From: Bacteroidales bacterium
Lineage (GTDB): Bacteria > Bacteroidota > Bacteroidia > Bacteroidales > UBA932
Length of the DNA stretch: 64,000 nucleotides
Assembly (NCBI GenBank): GCA_017476575.1
Contig: JAFUZO010000047.1
Coordinates: forward strand, 1 to 64,000
Reading direction: 5' to 3'
Shown here piece by piece: positions 54,289 to 63,688 of this stretch. The notes under the pieces are model-generated. The model did no database searches, had not been told where the DNA came from, and saw nothing but the letters and a program-made list of their open reading frames with translations. The translations under genes were made by a program, and so were the position numbers. Each line of letters starts with the position of its first letter. The first letter of the stretch is position 1.

Positions 54289-55578
54289 ATGAGAGTCCTG
54301 ATGTTCGGCTGGGAGTTTCCTCCCCATATCGCAGGCGGCCTGGGTACGGCTTGCGAAGGCATTGTCAAAGGCCTTGCGGCCAACGGTGTCGAGACCCTTT
54401 TCGTGATGCCCTCCGCCTCCGGCGACGAGGACCAGAGCGTGACCACCATCATCAACGCCAGCGACGTGGCGGTGGACACTGTGTCCGAATCCGTCGAGGA
54501 ATACCTCGGCAAGGTGAAGTTCGTCCACATCGGCACCAACATGGTTCCTTACACCGACCCGGAAGAGTTCTCCCGGCTCGTCGAGGAGGAACGACGCCGC
54601 CAGGTCAAGGACTTCTCGATCAGCTACGGGCAGAAATTCAAGTTCTCCGGCAAGTACGGCGCCAACCTCATGGAGGAGGTCGCCCGCTATGCCATGGTGG
54701 GCGGGACCATCGCCCTCCAGCGCCGGGACGAGTTCGACGTGATCCACGCCCACGACTGGCTGACCTATTATGCCGGCATCGCCGCCAAGGAACTGACCGG
54801 CAAGCCGCTGGTGGTGCATGTCCATGCGACTTCCTTCGACCGGGGGAGTGTGGACGACATCGATACCCGCGTCTTCGCCATCGAGCAGCGCGGCATGCAG
54901 GTGGCGGACCGGGTGGTCACGGTCTCCGACCTTACCCGGAACATCGTCATCAACAAGTACGGCATCGATCCGGAAAAGGTCGTCACTGTCCACAACGCTG
55001 TGGATTTCAGCGGTCGGGCGGACCTTGTCGTCGAGCGCGGCGTCAAAGAGAAGGTCGTCACCTTCCTGGGCCGCATCACCTACCAGAAGGGTCCGGAATA
55101 TTTCATCGAGGCGGCGGCCAAGGTCCTCAAACGGACCAAGGATGTCCGTTTCGTGATGGCCGGCAGCGGTGACATGATGAACCGCTGCATCCGCCATGCC
55201 GCCCGCCTGGGCATCTCCGACCGTCTCTACTTTACGGGCTTCCTCCGCGGGACCGATGTGCAGCGGATGTTCGCCCTTTCCGACGTCTACATCATGCCGT
55301 CCATCTCGGAACCGTTCGGCATCTCTCCGCTGGAGGCCATGCGGACCGGCGTCCCTTCCATCATCTCCAAGCAGTCCGGTGCCGCCGAGGTGCTGAAATA
55401 TGCTTTCAAGGTGGACTTCTGGGATGTGGACGCGATGGCGGACGACATCTATGCCCTGCTCCACTATCCTGCGTTGGCGGACTTTTCCGCACGGGCGGGC
55501 TATGACGAAGTCAACGCCCTCAAGTGGACCCAGGCGGCTGCACGTCTGAAAACAGTATATGAATCAGTTGTAAAATAA
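54289..55578 (+). CDS. GT4-family glycosyltransferase in the glycogen cluster
   Basis: A 429-residue retaining GT-B glycosyltransferase. The N-terminal domain shows MRVLMFGWEFPPHIAGGLGT, the starch/glycogen-synthase-like start, and VIHAHDWLTYYAG near residues 148-160. The C-terminal domain has FLGRITYQKGPEYFIEAA near 256-273 and the nucleotide-sugar site EPFGISPLEAMRTGVPSI near 340-357. Family 4/5-like enzymes here may elongate or prime alpha-glucan; sugar donor and acceptor cannot be read from sequence. Translationally close to both neighbours. Confidence 0.78.
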   Translation: MRVLMFGWEFPPHIAGGLGTACEGIVKGLAANGVETLFVMPSASGDEDQSVTTIINASDVAVDTVSESVEEYLGKVKFVHIGTNMVPYTDPEEFSRLVEEERRRQVKDFSISYGQKFKFSGKYGANLMEEVARYAMVGGTIALQRRDEFDVIHAHDWLTYYAGIAAKELTGKPLVVHVHATSFDRGSVDDIDTRVFAIEQRGMQVADRVVTVSDLTRNIVINKYGIDPEKVVTVHNAVDFSGRADLVVERGVKEKVVTFLGRITYQKGPEYFIEAAAKVLKRTKDVRFVMAGSGDMMNRCIRHAARLGISDRLYFTGFLRGTDVQRMFALSDVYIMPSISEPFGISPLEAMRTGVPSIISKQSGAAEVLKYAFKVDFWDVDAMADDIYALLHYPALADFSARAGYDEVNALKWTQAAARLKTVYESVVK

Positions 55579-55585
55579 ATACGTT

Positions 55586-56878
55586 ATGGCATCCACAAAG
55601 AGCATCTGCCTGTATTTCCAGGTCCATCAGCCGACCCGGCTCAGACTGTACAGATTCTTCGATATCGGCAAGGATTCCCATTATTATGACGACTTTGCCA
55701 ACCGGACCATCCTCCGGCGTATCGCGCAGAAATGCTATCTGCCGATGAATGCCCTGCTGCTGGAGGCCATCCGCAGGCACGGAGGCAAGTTCAAGGTTGC
55801 CTTCTCCATCTCCGGTTCCGCCCTGGACCAGTTCCAGCGTTTCGCACCGGAGGTGATCGACAGTTTCAGAGCCCTGGCAGCCACCGGCAGCGTCGAATTC
55901 CTTTGCGAGACCTATTACCATTCGCTCGCTTCGCTGGCCTCTCCGTCAGAGTTTCTGCACCAGGTGGTCAAGCATCGGCGCAAGGTGGAGGAGCTGTTCG
56001 GTGTCACACCGACTGCCTTCCGCAATACCGAGCTGATTTATTCCAACGCTGTCGGCGAGCAGGTCTACGACCTCGGTTTCAAGACGATGCTGACCGAAGG
56101 CGCCCGCCATATCCTCGGCTGGAAGAGTCCGAATTTTGTGTACACGGCCGAGACGCAGCCGAAACTCCGGCTGCTGTTGCGCAATGCCGTCCTGTCCGAC
56201 GACATCGCCTTCCGGTTTTCCAACCGGAGCTGGGACCGTTGGCCGCTGACGGCGGATAAGTATCTTGCCTGGGTCAAGGAGTCGGCCAAGAATGACGACA
56301 TCGTCAACCTGTTCATGGACTATGAGACCTTCGGGGAGCACCAGAGTGCATCGAGCGGTATTTTCGACTTCATGCGTGCCTTGCCGGATGCCGTCCTCGC
56401 CGACGGGATGTTCGCTTTTGTCACGCCGACCGAGGCGGTGAAGAAGCATAAGCCGGTGGCCGGCCTGGAAGTCGCCGACCCGATTTCCTGGGCCGACGAA
56501 GAACGCGATGTCACCGCCTGGCTCGGCAACGAGCTCCAGCAGGAGGCCTACAACAAGGTCTACGCCATGACCGAGAAGCTCTCCATCGTGGGTGATCCGG
56601 ACCTGTGGGAAGACTTCGGCCATCTTCAGGAGAGCGACCATTTCTACTACATGTGCACCAAGTTCTTCTCCGACGGAGAGGTCCACAAATATTTCAACCC
56701 GTACGATACGCCGTACGAAGCGTTCATCAACTACATGAACGTGTTGTCCGACTTCCAGATCCGCCTGGACGAGAAGCGGGAGGCCCTCGATGTCAAGGAA
56801 ACGGCCGTTGAGGAACTGGCAGGGATACCTGTGGGAAAGACCCCGGCCAAGAAGAAAAAAACCGTCAAGAAGAAGTAA
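55586..56878 (+). CDS. GH57-family alpha-glucan hydrolase/transferase
   Basis: A 430-residue GH57 protein. ICLYFQVHQPTRLR near the N-terminus holds the first conserved His. The expected nucleophile Glu is in FRNTELIYSNAVG near residues 148-160, and the acid/base Asp is in LFMDYETFGEHQ near 247-258. GH57 members include alpha-amylases, branching enzymes and 4-alpha-glucanotransferases; which one applies is unclear. There is no signal peptide, so it acts in the cytoplasm. The C-terminus is a Lys-rich tail (TPAKKKKTVKKK). Its stop abuts the next start. Confidence 0.82.
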   Translation: MASTKSICLYFQVHQPTRLRLYRFFDIGKDSHYYDDFANRTILRRIAQKCYLPMNALLLEAIRRHGGKFKVAFSISGSALDQFQRFAPEVIDSFRALAATGSVEFLCETYYHSLASLASPSEFLHQVVKHRRKVEELFGVTPTAFRNTELIYSNAVGEQVYDLGFKTMLTEGARHILGWKSPNFVYTAETQPKLRLLLRNAVLSDDIAFRFSNRSWDRWPLTADKYLAWVKESAKNDDIVNLFMDYETFGEHQSASSGIFDFMRALPDAVLADGMFAFVTPTEAVKKHKPVAGLEVADPISWADEERDVTAWLGNELQQEAYNKVYAMTEKLSIVGDPDLWEDFGHLQESDHFYYMCTKFFSDGEVHKYFNPYDTPYEAFINYMNVLSDFQIRLDEKREALDVKETAVEELAGIPVGKTPAKKKKTVKKK

Positions 56879-59800
56879 ATGGAGAACCATCTTATCACTC
56901 CCGACTACCTGTTCGAGGTCAGCTGGGAGGTCTGCAACAAGGTCGGCGGCATCTATACCGTCATTGCTACCAAGGCCTTGCATCTGAAGTCCCAGCTGGG
57001 ACGCCACCATATCCTCATCGGCCCGGATGTCTGGATGCACCGGGCGGACAATCCCGATTTCATCGAGGATCCGCTCTTGTACCCGTCCTGGAAGATGCAG
57101 GCGTCGGAAGAGGGACTGCGCGTGCGGATCGGAAAATGGAACATTCCCGGCAAGCCGCTCGCCATCCTGGTGGATTTCAAGCAGTTCCTGCCTCATTGCG
57201 ACGATATCCTCACGGAGTATTGGAAGGCTTTCGGGGTAGATTCCCTGACCGGCAACTGGGACTACAAGGAGGCCGCCCTGTTCGGTTATGCGGCAGGCAA
57301 GGTCATCGAGAGTTTCTATGACTACAATCTCCAGTCCGGCGACCGGGCGGTCGCCCAGTTCCATGAGTGGCAGACCGGCGCGGGTCTCCTGCACATCAAG
57401 CACTCCAACATCCCGGTGGCGACGGTCTTCACGACCCACGCGACCGTGGTGGGCCGTTGCCTCGCGGGCAACAACCTGCCGCTCTACGACCAGATGACCT
57501 CGTTCGATGGGGACGAGATGGCCCGCCGCTTCAACGTGGCGGCCCGGCATTCCCTGGAGAAGAAGGCGGCGCAGAATGCCGACACGTTCACGACGGTGAG
57601 CGAGATTACGGCGCGCGAGTGTGCCCAATTCCTCGGTCGTGCCGTGGATGTGGTGACACCGAACGGCTTCGAGAACAGTTTCACGCCGGCTTCCGACGAG
57701 GAATACGTCCGCCTGCACGACGAAGCCCGTCGGCGCCTGGTGGAGGTTGCTACGGCGATGTCGGCCGAGGAAGTCCCTTCCAACGCTATCTTCATCGGCA
57801 TCGGTGGCCGCTATGAATACCGCAACAAGGGCATCGACGTGTTCATCGACGCCCTGGACCGCATGAACCAGTCCAACTTCGAGGGACGGAGCATCCAGGC
57901 CTTCATCATGATCCCTTCCGGGCACAACGGACCGGACCGGGACCTTGTGGCCAAGCTTTCGGGCGACGGCGATCCGCACTATCAGACCCAGACGTCGCAC
58001 TACCTGATGAATCCGGAGTACGACATCATCACGCGCCGCTTGAAGGAGATCGGCCTGAACAATGCCCTCGGCGACAAGGTCAAGGTCTATTTCATCCCGT
58101 CCTATCTCAACGGGAGCGACGGCGTGTTCAACATGCGGTATTACGACCTCCTGTGCGGCTTGGATCTCGCCCTGTTCCCGTCCTACTATGAACCGTGGGG
58201 CTATACGCCGCTGGAGGCGCTGGCTTTCCGTGTCCCGACCCTGACGACGACCCTGGCCGGCTTCGGCCTCTGGGTCCGTTCCCATTACGGGAAGGAGCAC
58301 CCGGGCATCACCGTCCTGGACCGGAGCGATTCCAATTATCACGATGTGGTGGACGGCGTCGTCGACCGGGTCCGTGAGATCGCCGGTCTCGAACTGGAGG
58401 TCCGGAATCAATATCGTGAAAACGCCCGGGACGTGGCCAGCATCGCGCTCTGGGACCATCAAATCGTCTATTATCAGGAGGCCTATTCCCATGCCCTCGC
58501 CCAGGTGGCGGCGCAGATTTCCTCCTATCAAGTGAAAGAAAGAACCATGCAGTATTTCCCTTCCCATGTCAACAATCCGAGCTGGCGTACCGTCTTGGTG
58601 ACGCGTCACTTGCCCGAAAAACTCTCCCGCCTCGAAAAACTCTCCAAGAACCTCTGGTGGTGCTGGAACGAAAGCGCCAAGGACCTTTTCAAGGAGATCG
58701 ACCCTGAGGTGTGGCATACGTCCGGCCACAATCCGCTTGTGCTGCTGGACACTGTCAGTATCAAACGTTTCCAGCAGCTTTCCGAGGACGGAGGCTTCCT
58801 TTCCCGGATGCGGGCCGTGCTGGATGAATTCGACGCCTATATGGCCGCCAAAGCCGAGCGTAAGGATCCTTCCGTGGCCTACTTCTGTATGGAATACGGG
58901 CTGGACACTTCGCTGAAGATCTACTCCGGCGGTCTCGGCATCCTCGCCGGCGACTATCTCAAGGAAACCTCCGACATGAATGTCAACCTGGTCGCTATCG
59001 GCCTCCTGTACCGGTACGGCTACTTTACCCAGGTCCTGTCTGCGCAGGGCTACCAGGTGGCCGGGTACGACGCCCAGGATTTCATGAAGATCCCGGCCAC
59101 GCCGGTCATGGATGCAGAAGGAAACTGGGTGACCGTCCAGGTCGCCTTCCCGGGCCGCACCCTCACTGCACGGTTGTGGAAGGTGGAGGTGGGCCGCACC
59201 GACCTCTACTTGATGGACACCGATTATGAAGCCAATACCCCGGAGGACCGCGAGGTGACCTACCACCTCTACGGCGGCAGCTGGGAGAACCGGCTCAAAC
59301 AGGAACTCCTGCTCGGGGTCGGCGGCATCCGGGCCCTGCGCAAGCTCGGCTTCGACCCGCAGGTCTACCATTGCAACGAAGGCCATGCTGCTTTCATCGG
59401 CCTGGAGCGTCTGCGCGAATATATCGAAGGGAACAACCTGGATTTCGCCGAGGCCCTGGAGGTCGTCCGCTCGAGTTCCTTGTTCACGACCCATACGCCG
59501 GTGCCGGCCGGGCATGACGCCTTCGACGAGGGCCTGCTCCGCCAGTACATCGGCCATTATCCGCAGCGCCTGAAAATCGATTGGGAGACGCTGATGTCCC
59601 TCGGCAAGGACCATCCGCTCGACCAGAACGAGAAGTTTTCCATGTCGAACCTTGCCGCCAACATTTCCCAGAATGTGAACGGCGTGTCCATGCTGCATGG
59701 GCAGGTCAGCCAGGACATTTTCGCCCACATGTATCCCGCCTACCTGCCTGAGGAGCTGTATGTCAGCTATGTCACCAACGGGGTGCATTACCCGACGTGG

Positions 59801-61111
59801 ACGGCACCGGAATGGAAGCCGGTCCATGAGAAAGTCTTCGGCGAGGCCTTCAAGACCCATCACTACGACAAGCAGTGCTTCGAGGGCATCTACGCGGTGT
59901 CCGACGCCGAGGTGTGGGAGACCAAGAAGGCCCTCAAGCGCAAACTCATCGCTTTCATCCGGGAAAAGCTGCAGGACAAGAGCATTTCCAACCATTATTC
60001 TCCGTCCGAGCTGGTCCAGATCCTGGACGGCCTGCGGGATGACGTGCTGACAATCGGGTTCGCCCGCCGTTTCGCCACCTACAAACGGGCGACGCTGCTG
60101 TTCGGCGACCTCGACCGGCTCGACAAGATTGTCAACAATCCGGCCCAGCCGGTCCAGTTCCTGTTCGCCGGCAAGGCCCATCCGGCCGACAAGGCGGGTC
60201 AGGACCTGATCAAGCGCATCGTGGACATTTCCAAGGATCCGCGCTTCATCGGCAAGATCGTTTTCGTGCCGGGTTACGACATCACCGTGGCCAAGCGGCT
60301 GGTCCAGGGGGTCGACGTGTGGATGAACAACCCGACCCGTCCGCAGGAAGCTTCCGGCACGTCCGGCGAGAAGGCGGCCATGAACGGCACCATGCATTTC
60401 TCCGTCCTCGACGGCTGGTGGGTGGAAGGCTACAAGGAAGGAGCTGGCTGGGCTCTCCCGCTCGAGCAAGCCTATGAGGATGATAACTACCAGAACGAAC
60501 TCGATGCCGCAACAATCTACCAGATCCTGGAGAACGATATCGCCCCGGCGTACTACAACCTCGACCGGACCACGGGCCGTTCCCAGGAGTGGATCGGTTA
60601 TATCAAGAACACCATCGCACAGGTCGCGTGCAACTTCACGACCAACCGGATGCTGACCGACTACCTGGACCAGTACTATGTGCCGCAGGCGGCCCGGGCC
60701 ACGTCCGTCAAGGCGGAGGATTTCGCCCTGGCGCGGGAAATCGCCGCCTGGAAGAAGCATGTGCGCCGCGAGTGGGAGAATGTGCAGGTGGTGTCCCGTA
60801 CCGAGCCTCAGACCTCTTACGACCTGACACTGAACAAGATGTTCCACAGCGAGATTGTACTCCAGCTCGGCGACCTCCGCCCGGAGGATGTCGGTGTCGA
60901 GGTGGTCTTCGCCCAGACGGATGTCCGTGGCAGACTTCACATCGCCGATATCCAGGAATTCCAGGTGGTTTCCTTCAACGACGGGGTCTGCAAGTACGAA
61001 GTCAATGTCCTCCCGGAGAAGACCGGCGCCTACCAGGTCGGTTCCCGCATCTTCGCCAAGAACCCCCTCCTTCCGCACCGCCAAGACTTTGAGTGTGTGA
61101 AATGGTTGTAG
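56879..61111 (+). CDS. Fused glycogen synthase (GT3) - glycogen/alpha-glucan phosphorylase (GT35)
   Basis: A 1410-residue protein joining opposite steps of glycogen metabolism. Residues 1 to about 550 resemble eukaryotic-type GT3 glycogen synthase (LFEVSWEVCNKVGGIYTVI at 9-27; SYYEPWGYTPLEALAF near 435-450), which normally uses UDP-glucose. From Met557 on it is an alpha-glucan phosphorylase of the archaeal/bacterial type: NLWWCWNESAKDLF, YSGGLGILAGDYLKE, and the pyridoxal-phosphate motif SGTSGEKAAMNG with the expected Lys at 1165. The reading frame is unbroken. Such fusions are annotated in other Bacteroidota as alpha-glucan family phosphorylase. No glgC is in the cluster, which fits UDP-glucose use. 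Confidence 0.9.
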   Translation: MENHLITPDYLFEVSWEVCNKVGGIYTVIATKALHLKSQLGRHHILIGPDVWMHRADNPDFIEDPLLYPSWKMQASEEGLRVRIGKWNIPGKPLAILVDFKQFLPHCDDILTEYWKAFGVDSLTGNWDYKEAALFGYAAGKVIESFYDYNLQSGDRAVAQFHEWQTGAGLLHIKHSNIPVATVFTTHATVVGRCLAGNNLPLYDQMTSFDGDEMARRFNVAARHSLEKKAAQNADTFTTVSEITARECAQFLGRAVDVVTPNGFENSFTPASDEEYVRLHDEARRRLVEVATAMSAEEVPSNAIFIGIGGRYEYRNKGIDVFIDALDRMNQSNFEGRSIQAFIMIPSGHNGPDRDLVAKLSGDGDPHYQTQTSHYLMNPEYDIITRRLKEIGLNNALGDKVKVYFIPSYLNGSDGVFNMRYYDLLCGLDLALFPSYYEPWGYTPLEALAFRVPTLTTTLAGFGLWVRSHYGKEHPGITVLDRSDSNYHDVVDGVVDRVREIAGLELEVRNQYRENARDVASIALWDHQIVYYQEAYSHALAQVAAQISSYQVKERTMQYFPSHVNNPSWRTVLVTRHLPEKLSRLEKLSKNLWWCWNESAKDLFKEIDPEVWHTSGHNPLVLLDTVSIKRFQQLSEDGGFLSRMRAVLDEFDAYMAAKAERKDPSVAYFCMEYGLDTSLKIYSGGLGILAGDYLKETSDMNVNLVAIGLLYRYGYFTQVLSAQGYQVAGYDAQDFMKIPATPVMDAEGNWVTVQVAFPGRTLTARLWKVEVGRTDLYLMDTDYEANTPEDREVTYHLYGGSWENRLKQELLLGVGGIRALRKLGFDPQVYHCNEGHAAFIGLERLREYIEGNNLDFAEALEVVRSSSLFTTHTPVPAGHDAFDEGLLRQYIGHYPQRLKIDWETLMSLGKDHPLDQNEKFSMSNLAANISQNVNGVSMLHGQVSQDIFAHMYPAYLPEELYVSYVTNGVHYPTWTAPEWKPVHEKVFGEAFKTHHYDKQCFEGIYAVSDAEVWETKKALKRKLIAFIREKLQDKSISNHYSPSELVQILDGLRDDVLTIGFARRFATYKRATLLFGDLDRLDKIVNNPAQPVQFLFAGKAHPADKAGQDLIKRIVDISKDPRFIGKIVFVPGYDITVAKRLVQGVDVWMNNPTRPQEASGTSGEKAAMNGTMHFSVLDGWWVEGYKEGAGWALPLEQAYEDDNYQNELDAATIYQILENDIAPAYYNLDRTTGRSQEWIGYIKNTIAQVACNFTTNRMLTDYLDQYYVPQAARATSVKAEDFALAREIAAWKKHVRREWENVQVVSRTEPQTSYDLTLNKMFHSEIVLQLGDLRPEDVGVEVVFAQTDVRGRLHIADIQEFQVVSFNDGVCKYEVNVLPEKTGAYQVGSRIFAKNPLLPHRQDFECVKWL

Positions 61112-61115
61112 TACG

Positions 61116-62024
61116 ATGATCGTAACGACCGGCTTTTTCGACGGTGTCCATCTCGGCCACCGCCTGGTGATTGAAAGGCTCGTCGCCCTGGCCCATGGGC
61201 GGGACGACGAGTCGGCCGTCGTGACCTTCTGGCCGCATCCTCGGACCGTCTTGCAGGACGGAGCCCGGGAACTGCGCCTGCTGACCTCGCTGGATGAGAA
61301 GAAAGCCCTGCTGGAAGGGCTCGGCGTGGACCATGTCGAAGTCCTGGATTTCACCCGTTCCTTTGCCGCTCTTACAGCGGAAGAATACCTCCGCGATGTG
61401 CTCCAGGCCCGTTTCGGCGCAACGGTCCTCCTGATCGGCTATGACAACCGCCTCGGCTCCGACCGACTCACCGCTGCCGCCCTCGCCCCCGCCGCCGACC
61501 GTCTCGGCCTCGGCCTCGTGACCCTTCCCCCTTTGGGGGCCGGGGAGCAGGACGGAGCCATCTCCTCCACCCGCATCCGCACCGCCCTCGCCCGGGGCGA
61601 GGTGGACCGGGCCGCCGCCATGCTCGGCTACCCGTACAGCCTCTACGGCGTCGTCGTCGCCGGCAACCGCCTCGGGCGCACCATCGGCTTCCCGACCGCC
61701 AACATGCAACTCTACGAGCCCCTGAAACTGGTCCCCGGCAACGGCGCCTATGCCGTTGATGTGGACGTCCTCGGGTGCCGCTGGAGCGGCATGTGCAACA
61801 TCGGCGTCCGCCCGACCGTCGGCGGCACCGCCCGGACCATCGAGACCCATATCCTCGACTTCTCCGAGGATATCTACGGCCTCCCGATCCGCATCACCTT
61901 CCGCCGCAAGATCCGCGACGAAATCCATTTTCCCTCCCTGGATGCCCTCCGCGACCGTCTCGAACTGGACCGCCGTTCCCTCGGAGCGGAGGCATCCCCG
62001 GATATCCATCCCCACGAACGATGA
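61116..62024 (+). CDS. ribF: Bifunctional riboflavin kinase / FAD synthetase
   Basis: Converts riboflavin to FMN and FMN to FAD. The 302-residue protein has the adenylyltransferase domain with TGFFDGVHLGHR near residues 5-16 and ISSTRIRTALARGEV near 148-162, then the flavokinase domain with GRTIGFPTANMQL near 187-199 and NIGVRPTVGG near 228-237. The N-terminus is short and begins at the first beta strand. It starts 4 bp after the synthase-phosphorylase gene but is probably unrelated in function. Confidence 0.94.
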   Translation: MIVTTGFFDGVHLGHRLVIERLVALAHGRDDESAVVTFWPHPRTVLQDGARELRLLTSLDEKKALLEGLGVDHVEVLDFTRSFAALTAEEYLRDVLQARFGATVLLIGYDNRLGSDRLTAAALAPAADRLGLGLVTLPPLGAGEQDGAISSTRIRTALARGEVDRAAAMLGYPYSLYGVVVAGNRLGRTIGFPTANMQLYEPLKLVPGNGAYAVDVDVLGCRWSGMCNIGVRPTVGGTARTIETHILDFSEDIYGLPIRITFRRKIRDEIHFPSLDALRDRLELDRRSLGAEASPDIHPHER

Positions 62025-63688
62025 AAGAAATCCTCCTGGCCGCAACCGCTGCAGTCCTCCTCTGCACTCCGGCTGGTGCCGACACCGGCTTCCTGAAAGG
62101 CAAGATCCTGAAAATCGGCTCCGACGACGTGGTCGCGGAGCGGGGCGGAAGTTCGTACTCGCTGTCGCTGGGCGGCCTTTCGCAGCATTCCTCTGTCTCG
62201 CTCCTCACCATCGAAAGGGCGTTGGACAAGGCGGCGGACGATTCCGGTATCGCGATGGTCTTCCTGAATTTCGACCATTTCCCCATCGGGATGGCCGCCG
62301 GTGAGGAAGTCCGGGAACACCTCCGCCGCTTCAGCGCCGTCGGCAAGCCTGTCGTGGCCTATGGCGCCTCGCTCGGCAACGCCTCCTATTACGTCGCCTC
62401 GGCCGCCGACCGGGTGTTCCTGCATCCCCAGGGCAGCGGGTCCCTCAACGGGATGGCCAGCACGATGCCCTTCGTCAGGGACCTGCTCGACACCCTCGGC
62501 ATCGACGTGCAGCTGATCCGGCACGGCAAGTTCAAATCGGCCGGCGAGATGTACATCCGCAACGACATCAGCCCCGAGAACCGGGAGCAGTATGATGTGC
62601 TCCTGGGATCGGTCTGGAACGGGTATCTCGAGGCGGTGGGCGCTTCACGCGGCATCCCCGCCGACAGCCTCTCCGCCTGGGTGGACGGTCTGGCGCTCGG
62701 CACGGCGCAGACCTGGCTCGACAAGGGACTTGTGGACGGGCTGAAGTACCGTGACGAAATGGAACAGTACCTGTGCCACCTGTTCGGCAAGAATTACTCC
62801 GACGAGATCAAGACCGTCACCCTCCGGGAGTATGCCGGCTCCCTCAAGAAAGGTCCCGCCTCCAGGAAGGTCGCCGTCATCTATGCCGACGGCGAGATTG
62901 TCCGGAGTAGCGGCGATATCGTCGGGGAGAAGTTAGCGCATGAGATTGCCCGGGTCCGGGCCGATTCGACCGTGAAGGCGGTTGTGTTCCGGGTCAATTC
63001 CCCTGGCGGGGAAGTGGTGGCCGCCGACATGATCCGCCGCGAGATCGAACTGCTCGGAAAGGTCAAGCCCGTCATTGCCAGTTACGGCGCCTATGCGGCC
63101 TCCGGCGGCTACCTCATTTCGGCCGGATGCCAGAAGATCTATACTGACCACAACACCCTCACCGGTTCAATCGGTGTGTTCGGGATGGTCCCGAGTTTCG
63201 GCCGCGCCATCCGCAAGAACCTCAAGGTGAACATGGTGACGGTCGGGACCGGGGCGCACAGCGGCATGGGAAGCGGGATGCAGCCGCTGACGGACGAGGA
63301 GCTGCAGTGGTATCAGCAGGAAATCGAAGGCATCTACGATACATTCGTCGGCGTGGTGGCCGAGGGGCGTTCGATGACCCGGGAAGCCGTGGACTCCATC
63401 GCCCAGGGCCGGGTCTGGTCGGGCCGGGATGCCCTGGCCATCGGCCTGTGCGACGAGCGCAGGACCCTGCTCGATGCTGTCGGGGAGGCCGCCCGGCTGG
63501 CCGGATTGAAGAAGTACCGCATCGTCACGTATCCCCAGAATAAATCATTCCTGGAATCCCTGATGGAGAAGGACGACCCCGCGGATGCACCGCTCGTCAT
63601 CGCCAAGGGCATCTTCCGTCCCGGATTCAGCGTGATGGCCCGGATGCCCCATATCCAGATCGACAACCCTTGCCCCTTGCTGCCATGA
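62021..63688 (+). CDS. sppA: Signal peptide peptidase SppA, 67K type
   Basis: Envelope serine protease that degrades cleaved signal peptides. The 555-residue protein has an N-terminal export signal (LLAATAAVLLCTPAGA) and two tandem ClpP-like S49 domains. The general-base Lys is in IRHGKFKSAGEMYIR near residues 166-180 of the first domain. The nucleophile Ser is in YGAYAASGGYLISAG near 357-371 of the second, preceded by FRVNSPGGEV. Start and stop overlap neighbours by 4 bp. Confidence 0.93.
   Translation: MKEILLAATAAVLLCTPAGADTGFLKGKILKIGSDDVVAERGGSSYSLSLGGLSQHSSVSLLTIERALDKAADDSGIAMVFLNFDHFPIGMAAGEEVREHLRRFSAVGKPVVAYGASLGNASYYVASAADRVFLHPQGSGSLNGMASTMPFVRDLLDTLGIDVQLIRHGKFKSAGEMYIRNDISPENREQYDVLLGSVWNGYLEAVGASRGIPADSLSAWVDGLALGTAQTWLDKGLVDGLKYRDEMEQYLCHLFGKNYSDEIKTVTLREYAGSLKKGPASRKVAVIYADGEIVRSSGDIVGEKLAHEIARVRADSTVKAVVFRVNSPGGEVVAADMIRREIELLGKVKPVIASYGAYAASGGYLISAGCQKIYTDHNTLTGSIGVFGMVPSFGRAIRKNLKVNMVTVGTGAHSGMGSGMQPLTDEELQWYQQEIEGIYDTFVGVVAEGRSMTREAVDSIAQGRVWSGRDALAIGLCDERRTLLDAVGEAARLAGLKKYRIVTYPQNKSFLESLMEKDDPADAPLVIAKGIFRPGFSVMARMPHIQIDNPCPLLP

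Noticed and set aside
55946-61354. An open minus-strand frame of about 1800 codons
   Set aside because: It runs antisense to the GH57, synthase-phosphorylase and ribF genes, which have clear motifs. High GC with strong third-position bias removes stops from the opposite strand, and its translation shows no recognisable domain.
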